NCBI GenBank assembly: GCA_016714815.1
Contig: JADKBZ010000031.1
Coordinates: 62,001-126,000 of the forward strand
Direction: 5' to 3'
Origin: Holophagales bacterium
Lineage (GTDB): Bacteria; Acidobacteriota; Thermoanaerobaculia; UBA5066
Length of the DNA: 64,000 nucleotides
Shown here: positions 51,163 to 59,786 of the stretch, piece by piece
How the letters are laid out: each line of letters starts with the position of its first letter
Position numbering within the stretch: the stretch's first letter is position 1
Notes under the pieces: model-generated
Databases searched by the model: none
What the model was told of the DNA's origin: nothing
The model's input: the letters and a program-made list of their open reading frames with translations, nothing else
Translations under genes and position numbers: made by a program

Positions 51163-54141
51163 TCATTGCTCCTTCGTCTGGCGTGCGACCCCGCTCGTCC
51201 CACCCTCGTTCGCCGATGCTGCCTTCTGATTCGAAAGCGCCCGGTGGCGGGCGAGGAGCTCCTGGCGGTTCTCGCGGAGGTCCGCTCCGTTTCGCGTCTC
51301 GGGATACGGCTTGTCGCCCATCAGTCCCTTCCAGAGGATGCGGCTGTAGTCCGCGAAATCGAACTTGTCCTCGGACGAGAAGTCCATCCCCTTCGTCACA
51401 TCGACCCAGTACTCCGCGTCGTGCGTCGATTTCGGCACGACCAGGCCCGCCGGCTTCGGAGGGAGCGGCAGCCGGGTACCGTAGAGGTACGCCGAGGGGA
51501 TTGCCGTGAACGTCCACGGGCTCGGGGTCGTGTTGAAGATGTCGGCCATCGGCCTCGCGAGCATGTCGTTGAGGTTCAGCTGCCCGACTCCCAGCACATC
51601 CTCGATCGTCCGGACGAAGTCGATGGTGTTGTACTCGGTGGAGACGAGCGCCCCCTGCTTCACCCAGGCGCCCGCCACGAGCGCGACGGTACGGTGCGCA
51701 TCGACGTGGTCGCCACCATCCTGCGCGTCGTCCTCGATGACGAAGATCAGCGTGTTGTTCCTGTACCGGCTATTCGCGATCTTCTCCACGAGGAGGCCGA
51801 CCGCGTAGTCGTTGTCGGCCTGCATCGTCTCCGGGGTGTCCACGCCGTCGAGCGCGATGTCGTAGCTCCCCGTGTGGTCGTGCATGAAACGGACGAGGCT
51901 CAGCGTCGGAAGCGTCGGCCCCGGGATCGGGAAGCCGAGCGCGTCCGTGGCACCACCGGGAGGAGTCGGCCCTGCCTCCGGGTGGCGATCGAACGCGAAG
52001 TAGGCGTCGAACTCCCGCTCCCACTCCTTGAAGCGGTAGAAGTCGGGATACGCGTTGTCGAAGCCGCGGAAGTACGGATCGGTGAAGGGGGCGAGGGCAA
52101 CGTTCGCCGGGTAAGCGACGACCGTGCGGCCCCCGGGGTATCGCGTCAGGGGGATGCTGAAGGGCCCCCTTTCGTTGGCGAGGTTGTACCGGGTCCCGTC
52201 GAGCTCGAAGCCGTAGTTGCGAACCGTCAGGTTCGCACGCAGAACGGAGTTCCACAGGTATCCGGTGTTCAGCTCGTTGTCCGGACCGTCCGGCGCGGCC
52301 GGGGAGGTCTGGCCGGGGAGGATGTCCGGATCGTTCGGCGTGAGGGGATTGGCTGCCTGGCGTTCGGCGAGGGTCGCGTAGGCGACGTTGACGTTTCGCG
52401 GGTTGCCGTCGACGTCTATGCTGAGCCCGCGTCCCGCGTAGGCGACCGGCACCTGGTGCTGGACGACGTCGGGGGCGCTCGCCGCCGTGGTCCAGGGCCA
52501 CCCGTCGTTGCTGACCTCGGCGGTGGCGTAGAAGCTGTCGAGCGTGACGAACTTGCGCGCCAGATTGTGGATGTTCGGGGTCATCGCCTCCCCGAACTCG
52601 GTCAGGGTCGGGTCGCCGTTGCCGATCTCGAGGTCCCCCAGGATCTGGTCGTAGGTCCGGTTCTCCTTGATGATCAGGATCACGTGCTTGACGCCCGCAC
52701 GTACCGCCGCCATGACCTCCAGGTCGCGGCCGCTCGGGGTGAAGGCAAACCGGTTGTTCATCGCCACCTGCGCCGTCAGAGCCCCAAGCTGGGCCGCGCC
52801 CGGGAGCGGGAAGCTCAGGAGGCCGGCCTTCGTCGCCTGGGGGATGTACTGGTTCGATCCCATGCAGTTGTGCGAACCCGGAGGCCCGTACCCGCCGTAG
52901 CAGAAGCCGGGATTCGCGCCCGTCGGCGACTTCTGGTTGACCACGTAGACCGTCGTCGGGCCGCCCGCAGGCGTACCGAAGGCGACCGCGTTCGGGTACC
53001 AGCCGGTCGGGATCAGGCCCAGGACCTTGCTCCGAGCGGGAGGCTCTCCCAGCTGGATCACCGAGACGCAGTTCAGGTTCCCGTTCGTCACCCAGAGCTG
53101 CTTCTCGTCCGGCGAGAGCGTCGCGCTGTTGGGGTTCGCCCCCTTGTACCCGGTCAGGTTGGGCGGCAGGAGGGGGGCGATGACCGGAATGGTCTCGACG
53201 ATTGTGTCTGTCGCGGTGTCGACGACGTCGACCGAGTCCGACTGGTCCTCGACGACGTAGAGGCGCGTCTGGGATTTGTTCAGCGCCATCTTGTTCGGCT
53301 GGCCCACCACCTTGATCCGGGTCCACCTGGTCCCGTCCATCGGGACGACGACGACCTCCCGGTCGCGGATGCTCGAGACGTACACCTTGGCGCTCGTCCC
53401 GTTCCCCTTGATGGCGACCCAGAACGGGTACTCCCCCCCGGGGACCCCGTGCTGCAAGGGGTCGTTCTTCCCGGGGCGGAGATCGAACTCCTTGAGCTTC
53501 GACCAGTTGCCGTAGCCCCCTGTGAAGACGGTGATCGAGTCGTTGTAGTAGTTCGCCACGGCCAGCGTTCTGCCGTCGGTCGAGACGGCCACGCCGGCGG
53601 CGGCGGGCGCGACGGACACCTGGTTGTTGATCTGGAATAGGACGGTGCCTGGTGGCACGTCGAGGCCGAGGCCCACGCCCTTGCCGTTGTGGCCCAGCAG
53701 GAGGTTGTTCCCGGTCTGCAGCCCCCAGGTCCCGGTGGCGCTCCGGGTGATGATGTGGACGGCGTCGTCGGAGAGACCCCCCACGTAGACCGCCCAGCCG
53801 GACGGATCGAAGACGATCCCGTGGTAGGAGTTCGGGATCTGGACCACCTGCGGCGCCTTGTCCGCCGCTCCCGACGAGATGTCGTAGAGGAAGACGTACT
53901 CGGTCGAATCCGCCGTATTCATCGCGTTGGCGTTCGTTCCGTAGGGGAAGAAGACGCGGTTGTACCCGCTCGTCAGGACCGCCAGGGTCTTCTGGTCGGG
54001 GCTCACGACGCAGTGGGCCGCATCCTGGGCCAGCCACGCCGGGAAGTCGGCCAGGCCGGGGTTCATCGGCTGGAACCGCGAACCCGGGGCCGCCAGCGGC
54101 GTGATCGCCTGGTTCATGTTCGGCAGATCCTGGCGGCCCAT
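51163..54141 (-). CDS. secreted YncE-like beta-propeller fused to phosphoesterase domain
   Basis: 992 residues as read. Residues about 30-475 form a YncE-like propeller (VAVSTDGRTLAVANYYNDSITVF, KMALNKSQTRLYVVEDQSDSVDVVDTATDTIVETI, LSPDEKQLWVTNGNLNCVSVI). Residues about 480-920 form an alkaline-phosphatase-like domain of the PF04185 phosphoesterase group: ENRTYDQILGD at 493-503 holds the metal site, and later EDDAQDGGDHVDAHRT. Relatives include acid phosphatases and phospholipase C. The ATG at 54141 has no ribosome-binding site. The true start is probably 54266, in another frame (next entry). First gene of a three-gene minus-strand operon. Confidence 0.88.
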   Translation of the reverse strand: MGRQDLPNMNQAITPLAAPGSRFQPMNPGLADFPAWLAQDAAHCVVSPDQKTLAVLTSGYNRVFFPYGTNANAMNTADSTEYVFLYDISSGAADKAPQVVQIPNSYHGIVFDPSGWAVYVGGLSDDAVHIITRSATGTWGLQTGNNLLLGHNGKGVGLGLDVPPGTVLFQINNQVSVAPAAAGVAVSTDGRTLAVANYYNDSITVFTGGYGNWSKLKEFDLRPGKNDPLQHGVPGGEYPFWVAIKGNGTSAKVYVSSIRDREVVVVPMDGTRWTRIKVVGQPNKMALNKSQTRLYVVEDQSDSVDVVDTATDTIVETIPVIAPLLPPNLTGYKGANPNSATLSPDEKQLWVTNGNLNCVSVIQLGEPPARSKVLGLIPTGWYPNAVAFGTPAGGPTTVYVVNQKSPTGANPGFCYGGYGPPGSHNCMGSNQYIPQATKAGLLSFPLPGAAQLGALTAQVAMNNRFAFTPSGRDLEVMAAVRAGVKHVILIIKENRTYDQILGDLEIGNGDPTLTEFGEAMTPNIHNLARKFVTLDSFYATAEVSNDGWPWTTAASAPDVVQHQVPVAYAGRGLSIDVDGNPRNVNVAYATLAERQAANPLTPNDPDILPGQTSPAAPDGPDNELNTGYLWNSVLRANLTVRNYGFELDGTRYNLANERGPFSIPLTRYPGGRTVVAYPANVALAPFTDPYFRGFDNAYPDFYRFKEWEREFDAYFAFDRHPEAGPTPPGGATDALGFPIPGPTLPTLSLVRFMHDHTGSYDIALDGVDTPETMQADNDYAVGLLVEKIANSRYRNNTLIFVIEDDAQDGGDHVDAHRTVALVAGAWVKQGALVSTEYNTIDFVRTIEDVLGVGQLNLNDMLARPMADIFNTTPSPWTFTAIPSAYLYGTRLPLPPKPAGLVVPKSTHDAEYWVDVTKGMDFSSEDKFDFADYSRILWKGLMGDKPYPETRNGADLRENRQELLARHRALSNQKAASANEGGTSGVARQTKEQ

Positions 54142-54266
54142 CGGAGCCAGGCTCCCGACGCCGGCTTCGGCACGGACCTGGGCCTCGATTGCCCCGGCCG
54201 AAAGATCAAGGCGAGCCCCAGGCCCGCCGCGGCGAGTGGAAGACGCAGGCGAACGCGAGCGGTCAT
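54142..54266 (-). other. signal-peptide-coding fragment of the propeller-phosphoesterase gene, out of frame
   Basis: ATG 54266 has AAGGAG ten bases upstream and codes for a perfect Sec signal (RVRLRLPLAAAGLGLALIF), but this frame ends at a stop at 54114. Adding one T to the run of three (54201-54203 on the plus strand, AAA) would join it to GAIEAQVRAEAGVGSLAP, which leads in frame into the propeller gene. It is probably the true N-terminus. Confidence 0.6.
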
Positions 54267-54622
54267 GGTCTTGGGCTCCTTTGGAAAGTACGGCGGCCAG
54301 GATCCTGTCGGAGGCAGGCAGAGGCTGACGGTCGGAAGCAACCCTCTCCTGCCGGACCGCATGAATCGTCCGAGATCCGGATTACGAACACGACCACGAG
54401 TGTGCATACGGCGTGCCAGCCCCCCCGAGCCGGGCCGTTTCCGATCAGCGATTCAGACGGCGAGGATTCGGTCCGACACGGACCTGCGCCGGTGCGGACG
54501 GGTCCCAGGCGGCCCGCGCGTCTCTTCAGGGCGCCAGGACCGTAGACGAGTCTTGCGCATCGGCGCCCCGTGCCATTCGTGACGATCCGTTGCCATCCCT
54601 GTCACGGACCGCGGGACGGCCG
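54267..54622. other. 356-bp divergent intergenic region
   Basis: Lies between the propeller-phosphoesterase operon (minus) and the sulfatase-fold gene (plus) and must hold both promoters. Open frames here give Arg/Pro-rich sequence with no family features. I see no clear promoter boxes, repeats or RNA structures. Confidence 0.5.
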
Positions 54623-55990
54623 ATGGTTAGACTCCTACGCGTGGGGGCTTCCGTCAGAGCGGCTTTCCGAGCGACCCTCGCGGCCCTCGTCGCGTTCGGC
54701 TTCGCAGGCCGGACGACGCCCGACCGGTTCGATCCCGGCCGGATCGTCATCCTCGTCGTCGTCGACACCCTCCGCGCCGATCACGTCGGGATCCATGGCC
54801 TCGCCAGGCGCGATGCGACGCCGAACCTGGACCGTTTCGCGCGACGGGGAGCCTGGTTCCTGAATGCCCACTCGGCGGCGCCCTGGACGCCGCCGAGCGT
54901 CCAGTCGCTCCTCACCTCCCTCGATCCGGCCGTCCACGGCCTGAACCGGGAAGGGAGCGCCTACGCGGAGAGCATTCCCCGGCTTTCCGGGAGGGCCCGC
55001 CCGCTCGCGCAGCTCCTCGCGGAGAGCGGATTCCGCACGAACGCGATCACGGGCGGAGGAGGCGTGGACTCGCGGTACGGCTTCGACCGGGGGTTCGAGT
55101 CGTGGTTCCAGCCGGAGAGCGTCACCGGGATCGACGTGGAGTCCGGAGTCGACAAGGCGCTCGCCTGGCTCGGCAGGCTCGCACCGGGCGAGCGGGCGTT
55201 CCTCCTTTTGCACACGTATGAAGTGCATCTTCCAAACACGCACCACCTCTTCGCGACGGAGGAGACGGGCGACGACCGCTCGCGGGCGTCCGCAGCCTAC
55301 GACGGGGACGTCGCGTTCGCCGACCGCGAGCTGGGCCGGTTCTTTCGCGAGCTCGAACGGACGAGTCTCCTTCCGCGGAGCCTCGTCGTCGTGACCGCCG
55401 ACCACGGGGAGAATCTCTTCGACCGCGTCCTCGGCGGCCGCGGAGTCGAGCACGGGCACCACCTGCACGACGAGCTGACCCACGTTCCGCTGATTCTCGT
55501 CGCTCCCGGCCTCGTACCCGCGCGCGGTCCGATCCCGGGACTCGTCTCCCTGCTCGATGTGATGCCGACGATCCTTTCGCTCGTCGGTGTGGCGCCGCCC
55601 GGCTACCCGATGCAGGGCCGGGATCTCCGTCCTGCCCTGCAGCTCCTCCAACCGCTCGATTCCGGACGCGCGCTTTTCGCCGGCGCGCCCCTCCAGGGGC
55701 CCCTCTGGAGATCGGTTCGAACCGGGACCGCGAAGTACGTTCTTTCGCCTCCGGTCGCGGGCGCCCAGTGGTGGAACTCCGTCGTTCGTCCGCCCGAAGC
55801 GGTCTACGACCTCGGAAAGGACCCGGAGGAACGATGGAACGTGGCGGCCACGTCGGCGGTCGCCCGGGACCGGCTGAAAGCACTGCTTCGAAACCGCGAG
55901 CGAGAGGAGGCCCGGCTCCGGGACCAGATGGGCCCGGTCGGAGCCTCTCCCGGCATCTCGACTCTGCGCTCTCTCGGGTACCTCCGGTGA
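54623..55990 (+). CDS. sulfatase-fold hydrolase/transferase with Thr at the nucleophile position
   Basis: A 455-residue protein with a signal or membrane anchor (ATLAALVAFGFAG). It has the alkaline-phosphatase-superfamily layout: ILVVVDTLRADHVG (metal Asp48), APWTPPSVQSLLTSLDP where Thr89 stands at the Cys/Ser of the CxPSR sulfatase motif, LLLHTYEVHLPN, VTADHGENL with the metal Asp-His, and the C-terminal LYDLGKDPEE-like VYDLGKDPEERWN. Without Cys or Ser no formylglycine can form, so it is probably not a normal sulfatase; phosphatase, phosphonate hydrolase or head-group transferase activity, or loss of activity, is possible. It is followed 109 bases later by the C25 protease gene. Confidence 0.85.
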   Translation: MVRLLRVGASVRAAFRATLAALVAFGFAGRTTPDRFDPGRIVILVVVDTLRADHVGIHGLARRDATPNLDRFARRGAWFLNAHSAAPWTPPSVQSLLTSLDPAVHGLNREGSAYAESIPRLSGRARPLAQLLAESGFRTNAITGGGGVDSRYGFDRGFESWFQPESVTGIDVESGVDKALAWLGRLAPGERAFLLLHTYEVHLPNTHHLFATEETGDDRSRASAAYDGDVAFADRELGRFFRELERTSLLPRSLVVVTADHGENLFDRVLGGRGVEHGHHLHDELTHVPLILVAPGLVPARGPIPGLVSLLDVMPTILSLVGVAPPGYPMQGRDLRPALQLLQPLDSGRALFAGAPLQGPLWRSVRTGTAKYVLSPPVAGAQWWNSVVRPPEAVYDLGKDPEERWNVAATSAVARDRLKALLRNREREEARLRDQMGPVGASPGISTLRSLGYLR

Positions 55991-56099
55991 GCGCCCTCGG
56001 GCGCCCCTGCCCCCCCGGAATGCCCGGAGTTCCGGTGAACCCGCGCCCCTTCCCCGGCACCCACCGCCCCTCCGGCGTCCTCCCCCATAATCCGCGCGC

Positions 56100-58679
56100 G
56101 TGACGACAGCCGCCGCCCTCCTTCTCCTCCCGCTCGTTCTGGGCGGCCCTCCGACCAGCCAGGGAAAGCCCCGCTCCGCCGAGACCCCGGACGCGTTCCG
56201 GATCGTCGTTCGCGAGGCCGGGGTCTACCGCGTTTCCTTCGGGCAGCTCGAGACGGCCGGGTATCGCGGCGCCGGGCTCCCTTCCCGCCGCCTTGGGCTG
56301 ACGAACGACAGCCGGCCCGTTCCCCTCCACGTCCGCGACGGAGGCGACGGAACTTTCGGCCCCGGCGACTCGGTGGAGTTCGTCGGCGCTCCTCCAGGAG
56401 CCGACGGCTCGAAGCTCGCGGACTACGCCCCCGAGAACGTCTACGTCCTTCGAACGTTGGATTCACCGCTCCGGATGACGTCGCCCGAGGGCCGGGTGGT
56501 CCCGACCGCCTCCGAGCCGATCCCCCTCGTCCGGACCCAGAGGCTCGAAAAGGACCTCATCCTCCTGCGGCTCCCCGGCGAGGGAATCAGCGAGCTCTGG
56601 TACTGGGCGCGGCTCACGAACATCGACCGCGAGCCGTTCCGGCTCCCCCTCGACCTCTCCGACCTCGCGGGCGCTCCCGGAGGGACGGTTTCCCTTCGGC
56701 TGGTCCTTCGGGGCTGGTCCTCGAGGGTGAAAAAGCCGGCGGAGGCGCCGGAGCACCGCGTGGTCGTATCGCTCAACGGGGCCGCCGTCGCCACCGCCGA
56801 CTGGAACAACGTGGACGAGGAGAAGGTCGTCGACGTGCCCGGCCTGACTGCCGCCTCGTTCCATCGCGGCGCCAACACGCTCGAACTGCGGGTCCCGTCC
56901 CGTCCTTCGGGAGTCGGGAACGACCCGATCGTCGACGTTTCCGTCCTGAACCGGGTCGAGATCACCTACCCCGCGAGCCGGAGGCTCGGTGCGTCCGCGG
57001 TCCGCCTGCGGGGCGCCCCCGGAGCCGCCCCCGGGTGGGTCCGGCTCCTCTCCGAGGGGACGGCCCCTGTCGTCGCCTACGGAGCCTCCGGCCTCCGCGT
57101 GGAGGGAGTTCGAGTGGGAGGCCGGAACGCTTCGGGAGCCTTCGCCTTCCCGGGCCTGGAATCGGAGTCCGATTTCTGGGCCCTGCCCGACGGCGCTCAG
57201 CGCCTCGCGGCCGTGGAGCCGCTCCGCTCCGAACGACTTTCGGACCCGTCGCGCCAGGCGGACTACGTGATCGTGACCCATCCCCGGCTCGCGGCCGCGA
57301 TCGAGCCGCTCGCCGAGTTCCACCGGGCCCGCGGGCTGTCGGTCGTCGTCGTCGACGTCCGATCCGTCTGGGACGAGTTCGGGAACGGCCTGGTGAAGCC
57401 CTCCGCGCTCCGGGACTTCATCGCGGTCACGCTCGACGGGTGGCGCAAGCCCGCGCCCCGCTGGGTACTCCTGGTGGGCGACGCCAGCTGGGACGTCAAG
57501 AACGTCGAGGTGAACGACTCCGGCTATCTCGACGCCGTCTACAACACGGCCCACCAGACGAATTTCGCGAAGGTTCCGAGCACTCCGTACTCCGAGGGGG
57601 CGACCCTCAACCACCGGAACCTGATTCCGACCTTCAGCTACGGCTCCTTCGACGGCCACGCGGCCTCCGACAACTACTTCGTGGCCACCTCGGAGACCGA
57701 CCCGAAGCCGCGCCTGGCGATCGGCCGCATGCCGGTGACGGAGCCCGGGGAGGTGTCCGCCATCGTCGCGAAGACGATCCGGCAGGTGAAAGAGTCCGTC
57801 CCGGGCCCCGGGAGGCGGAGCGTCCTCTGGATCTCGGACGGAGCCGAGTTCCCCCGGTCCCTTTCGAACTCCCTCGCGGACAAGCTCGCCGCCAGGGGCC
57901 TCGCCTCGACGAAGGTCTATCCCGACCTCACCGGGGCTTCCAACGCGCGCCACCAGGAGCGGATTCGCGAAGCGCTCGACGAGGGCCAGCTCCTCGTCCA
58001 TTTCTGGGGCCACGGCGGACGATTCATCTGGCGCACCGCGCCGGCCGACTTCGTCAGGAACGAGGACCTCTTCACCCTTTCCGACATCGACCGGCTGAAG
58101 CCGTCCGGACGCCTTCCGGTCGTCGCCAGCATGACGTGCTATTCGGCCCCGTTCGACCACCCGAACGCCGACTCGATCGGCGAGAAGCTGCTGCGCACCC
58201 CCGAGCGCGGAGCCGTCGCCATCCTGGCGGCGTCCTGGCGCAACGGTCCGACGAAGGCCATGAGCGAAGCCGTCGCCGAGGAGTTCACGCGCCCGGGAAC
58301 CGTAGGGGAAGCTATGGTCCGGGCGAAGGTGAGCGCCGCCGACCCGACCTTCACACAGCAGTACAACCTGCTCGGCGACCCGGCCCTGCCTCTCTCCGTG
58401 CCGTCCGTCGTCGTCGCCGTCACCGCGACGAGAGGTGCCGACGGCCTTCCGCGCGTGAGGCCGATTCTGGACGGACCGCTGAAGAGCGCCCGCGTGGTCG
58501 TCGACTGGCTCGACCGGGACGGCCGTCCGGTCGCGCGGTCCGAGGCGCCGTCCGGGACCCCGGGTGAGATCACCTTCGACGGGGAGCGTACCGACGCGCC
58601 CCGCGTCTCCCGCGCCCTCGTCTACGCATGGAATGAAGCCTCGGGCGCCGACGGCGCCGGGGGCGTGGAGGTCCCTTGA
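56100..58679 (+). CDS. gingipain-like C25 family cysteine protease, exported
   Basis: An 859-residue protein starting at GTG 56100 with a short signal peptide (TTAAALLLLPLVLGGPP). The N-terminal half is beta-rich, with FRIVVREAGVYRVSFGQLETAGY typical of C25 proteins. The caspase-fold domain (about 385-760) includes ADYVIVTHPRL, WVLLVGDASWD, the catalytic His638 in HFWGHGG, and nucleophile Cys680 in MTCYSAPFDHP, with YNLLGDPALPL at the end. In Bacteroidota such proteins are secreted by type IX secretion. No T9SS C-terminal domain is obvious here. It overlaps the next gene by TTGA. Confidence 0.9.
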   Translation: MTTAAALLLLPLVLGGPPTSQGKPRSAETPDAFRIVVREAGVYRVSFGQLETAGYRGAGLPSRRLGLTNDSRPVPLHVRDGGDGTFGPGDSVEFVGAPPGADGSKLADYAPENVYVLRTLDSPLRMTSPEGRVVPTASEPIPLVRTQRLEKDLILLRLPGEGISELWYWARLTNIDREPFRLPLDLSDLAGAPGGTVSLRLVLRGWSSRVKKPAEAPEHRVVVSLNGAAVATADWNNVDEEKVVDVPGLTAASFHRGANTLELRVPSRPSGVGNDPIVDVSVLNRVEITYPASRRLGASAVRLRGAPGAAPGWVRLLSEGTAPVVAYGASGLRVEGVRVGGRNASGAFAFPGLESESDFWALPDGAQRLAAVEPLRSERLSDPSRQADYVIVTHPRLAAAIEPLAEFHRARGLSVVVVDVRSVWDEFGNGLVKPSALRDFIAVTLDGWRKPAPRWVLLVGDASWDVKNVEVNDSGYLDAVYNTAHQTNFAKVPSTPYSEGATLNHRNLIPTFSYGSFDGHAASDNYFVATSETDPKPRLAIGRMPVTEPGEVSAIVAKTIRQVKESVPGPGRRSVLWISDGAEFPRSLSNSLADKLAARGLASTKVYPDLTGASNARHQERIREALDEGQLLVHFWGHGGRFIWRTAPADFVRNEDLFTLSDIDRLKPSGRLPVVASMTCYSAPFDHPNADSIGEKLLRTPERGAVAILAASWRNGPTKAMSEAVAEEFTRPGTVGEAMVRAKVSAADPTFTQQYNLLGDPALPLSVPSVVVAVTATRGADGLPRVRPILDGPLKSARVVVDWLDRDGRPVARSEAPSGTPGEITFDGERTDAPRVSRALVYAWNEASGADGAGGVEVP

Positions 58680-59149
58680 GCTACACCATCCCACGACTCC
58701 TCGGCTCGCTTCGAGCCCTCGCTCCGATCGCGCTCCTGGCGGGGTGCACGACCGGTTCCGTTCCGCCCCCCCCCGCTCCACCGACCGCTGCTCACGCCCC
58801 GGCCGCCGCAGCCGCCGCCCCGGCGCCCTCCGAACCCATTCGGAACACGATTCGCTGGAAGACGGCGAGCGAGGTCGAGAACTTCGGCTTCGACGTCTAC
58901 CGTGGGACGGCCGAGGAAGGTCCATTCGACCGGATCACCGCCTCCCCCGTTCCGGGAGCGGGAACCCTCGACGAGCCCCGCTCTTACGAGTTCACCGACG
59001 AGAAGATCGAGTCGGGAGTCGCGTACTGGTACTACGTCGAGAGCATCTCGATGCAGGGCGTGCGGGAGAAGTTCACCCCGACGTTCAAGGCCAAGGTGAA
59101 GACCCGGGGACAGGCCCCCGCCCCGTCCCCGGCCCCAGCCCCTCGCTGA
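58676..59149 (+). CDS. FnIII-like lipoprotein
   Basis: A 157-residue protein starting at TTG 58676, overlapping the C25 stop as TTGA. It has a lipobox LLAGC (Cys24), then a Pro/Ala linker (30-53) and one fibronectin type III-like domain (IRWKTASEVENFGFDVYRGTAEEGPF ... SYEFTDEKIESGVAYWYYVESI), and a Pro/Ala tail. Such domains often follow C25 proteases. It probably anchors or assists the protease at the outer membrane. Confidence 0.8.
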   Translation: MSYTIPRLLGSLRALAPIALLAGCTTGSVPPPPAPPTAAHAPAAAAAAPAPSEPIRNTIRWKTASEVENFGFDVYRGTAEEGPFDRITASPVPGAGTLDEPRSYEFTDEKIESGVAYWYYVESISMQGVREKFTPTFKAKVKTRGQAPAPSPAPAPR

Positions 59150-59156
59150 GCGAGCG

Positions 59157-59786
59157 TCACCCCGCGCGTACGAGCCGGAGCATCCGCTGATCCCTGGGGT
59201 GCTCCCAGGGACCCAGCTTCGTCACTTCCCACGGCAGCCCGTCCGCGAGGCGGCGGAGATCCTCCTCGCGGTAGTGAAACGGGTCGTGGTCCATGAAGGT
59301 CGTGATCCCTCCCGGTTCATGGCGAAGGGGCTGCTCTTCCGGATGCCCGTCGGGGCACTCGAAGAAGGTCGCGTAGAGGACCGCCCCGGGTTTCAGGGCG
59401 CGCGGCAGCTCGATCAGGCACCGCCGGATCTGATTCGCCGTCAGGTGCGTGAAGACCGACTGGGCCAGGGCGACGTCGAAGAGGACGCCGAACCGGCTCG
59501 CCTCGAATTCCGAGGTGACGAGAAGGTTGCTCCGCGGCATCCGCTCCGTGAGGCCGGCGGGAGCCACCTCGTGCTCGAGCCCCGCATCGATGAGCTCCGC
59601 GTTCGCGTCGAGCCCGTAGTAGTTCCCCGCTTCGAGGTATCGCAGGAGGCGGACGCCCGCGCGGAAGGAGCCGCACCCGACGTCGAGGAGGCGATGCCCG
59701 GGCTCGAGCCCTTGCGAGACGAGGAATCGGAGCTGAAGCTCCCCGATCTCGTCCCAGAGTCCGCCGACGGCTTCCCTGTGACTCAT
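59157..59786 (-). CDS. class I SAM-dependent methyltransferase
   Basis: A 209-residue protein starting at ATG 59786 and overlapping the glycosyltransferase stop as ATGA. It has SAM motif I LLDVGCGSFRAGVRLLRYL, motif II YYGLDANAELI, and LAQSVFTHLTANQIRRCLIELPRALKPGAVLYATFF. The pattern fits methyltransferases that modify cell-surface glycans or lipids, consistent with its coupling to a membrane glycosyltransferase. Substrate unknown. Confidence 0.88.
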   Translation of the reverse strand: MSHREAVGGLWDEIGELQLRFLVSQGLEPGHRLLDVGCGSFRAGVRLLRYLEAGNYYGLDANAELIDAGLEHEVAPAGLTERMPRSNLLVTSEFEASRFGVLFDVALAQSVFTHLTANQIRRCLIELPRALKPGAVLYATFFECPDGHPEEQPLRHEPGGITTFMDHDPFHYREEDLRRLADGLPWEVTKLGPWEHPRDQRMLRLVRAG

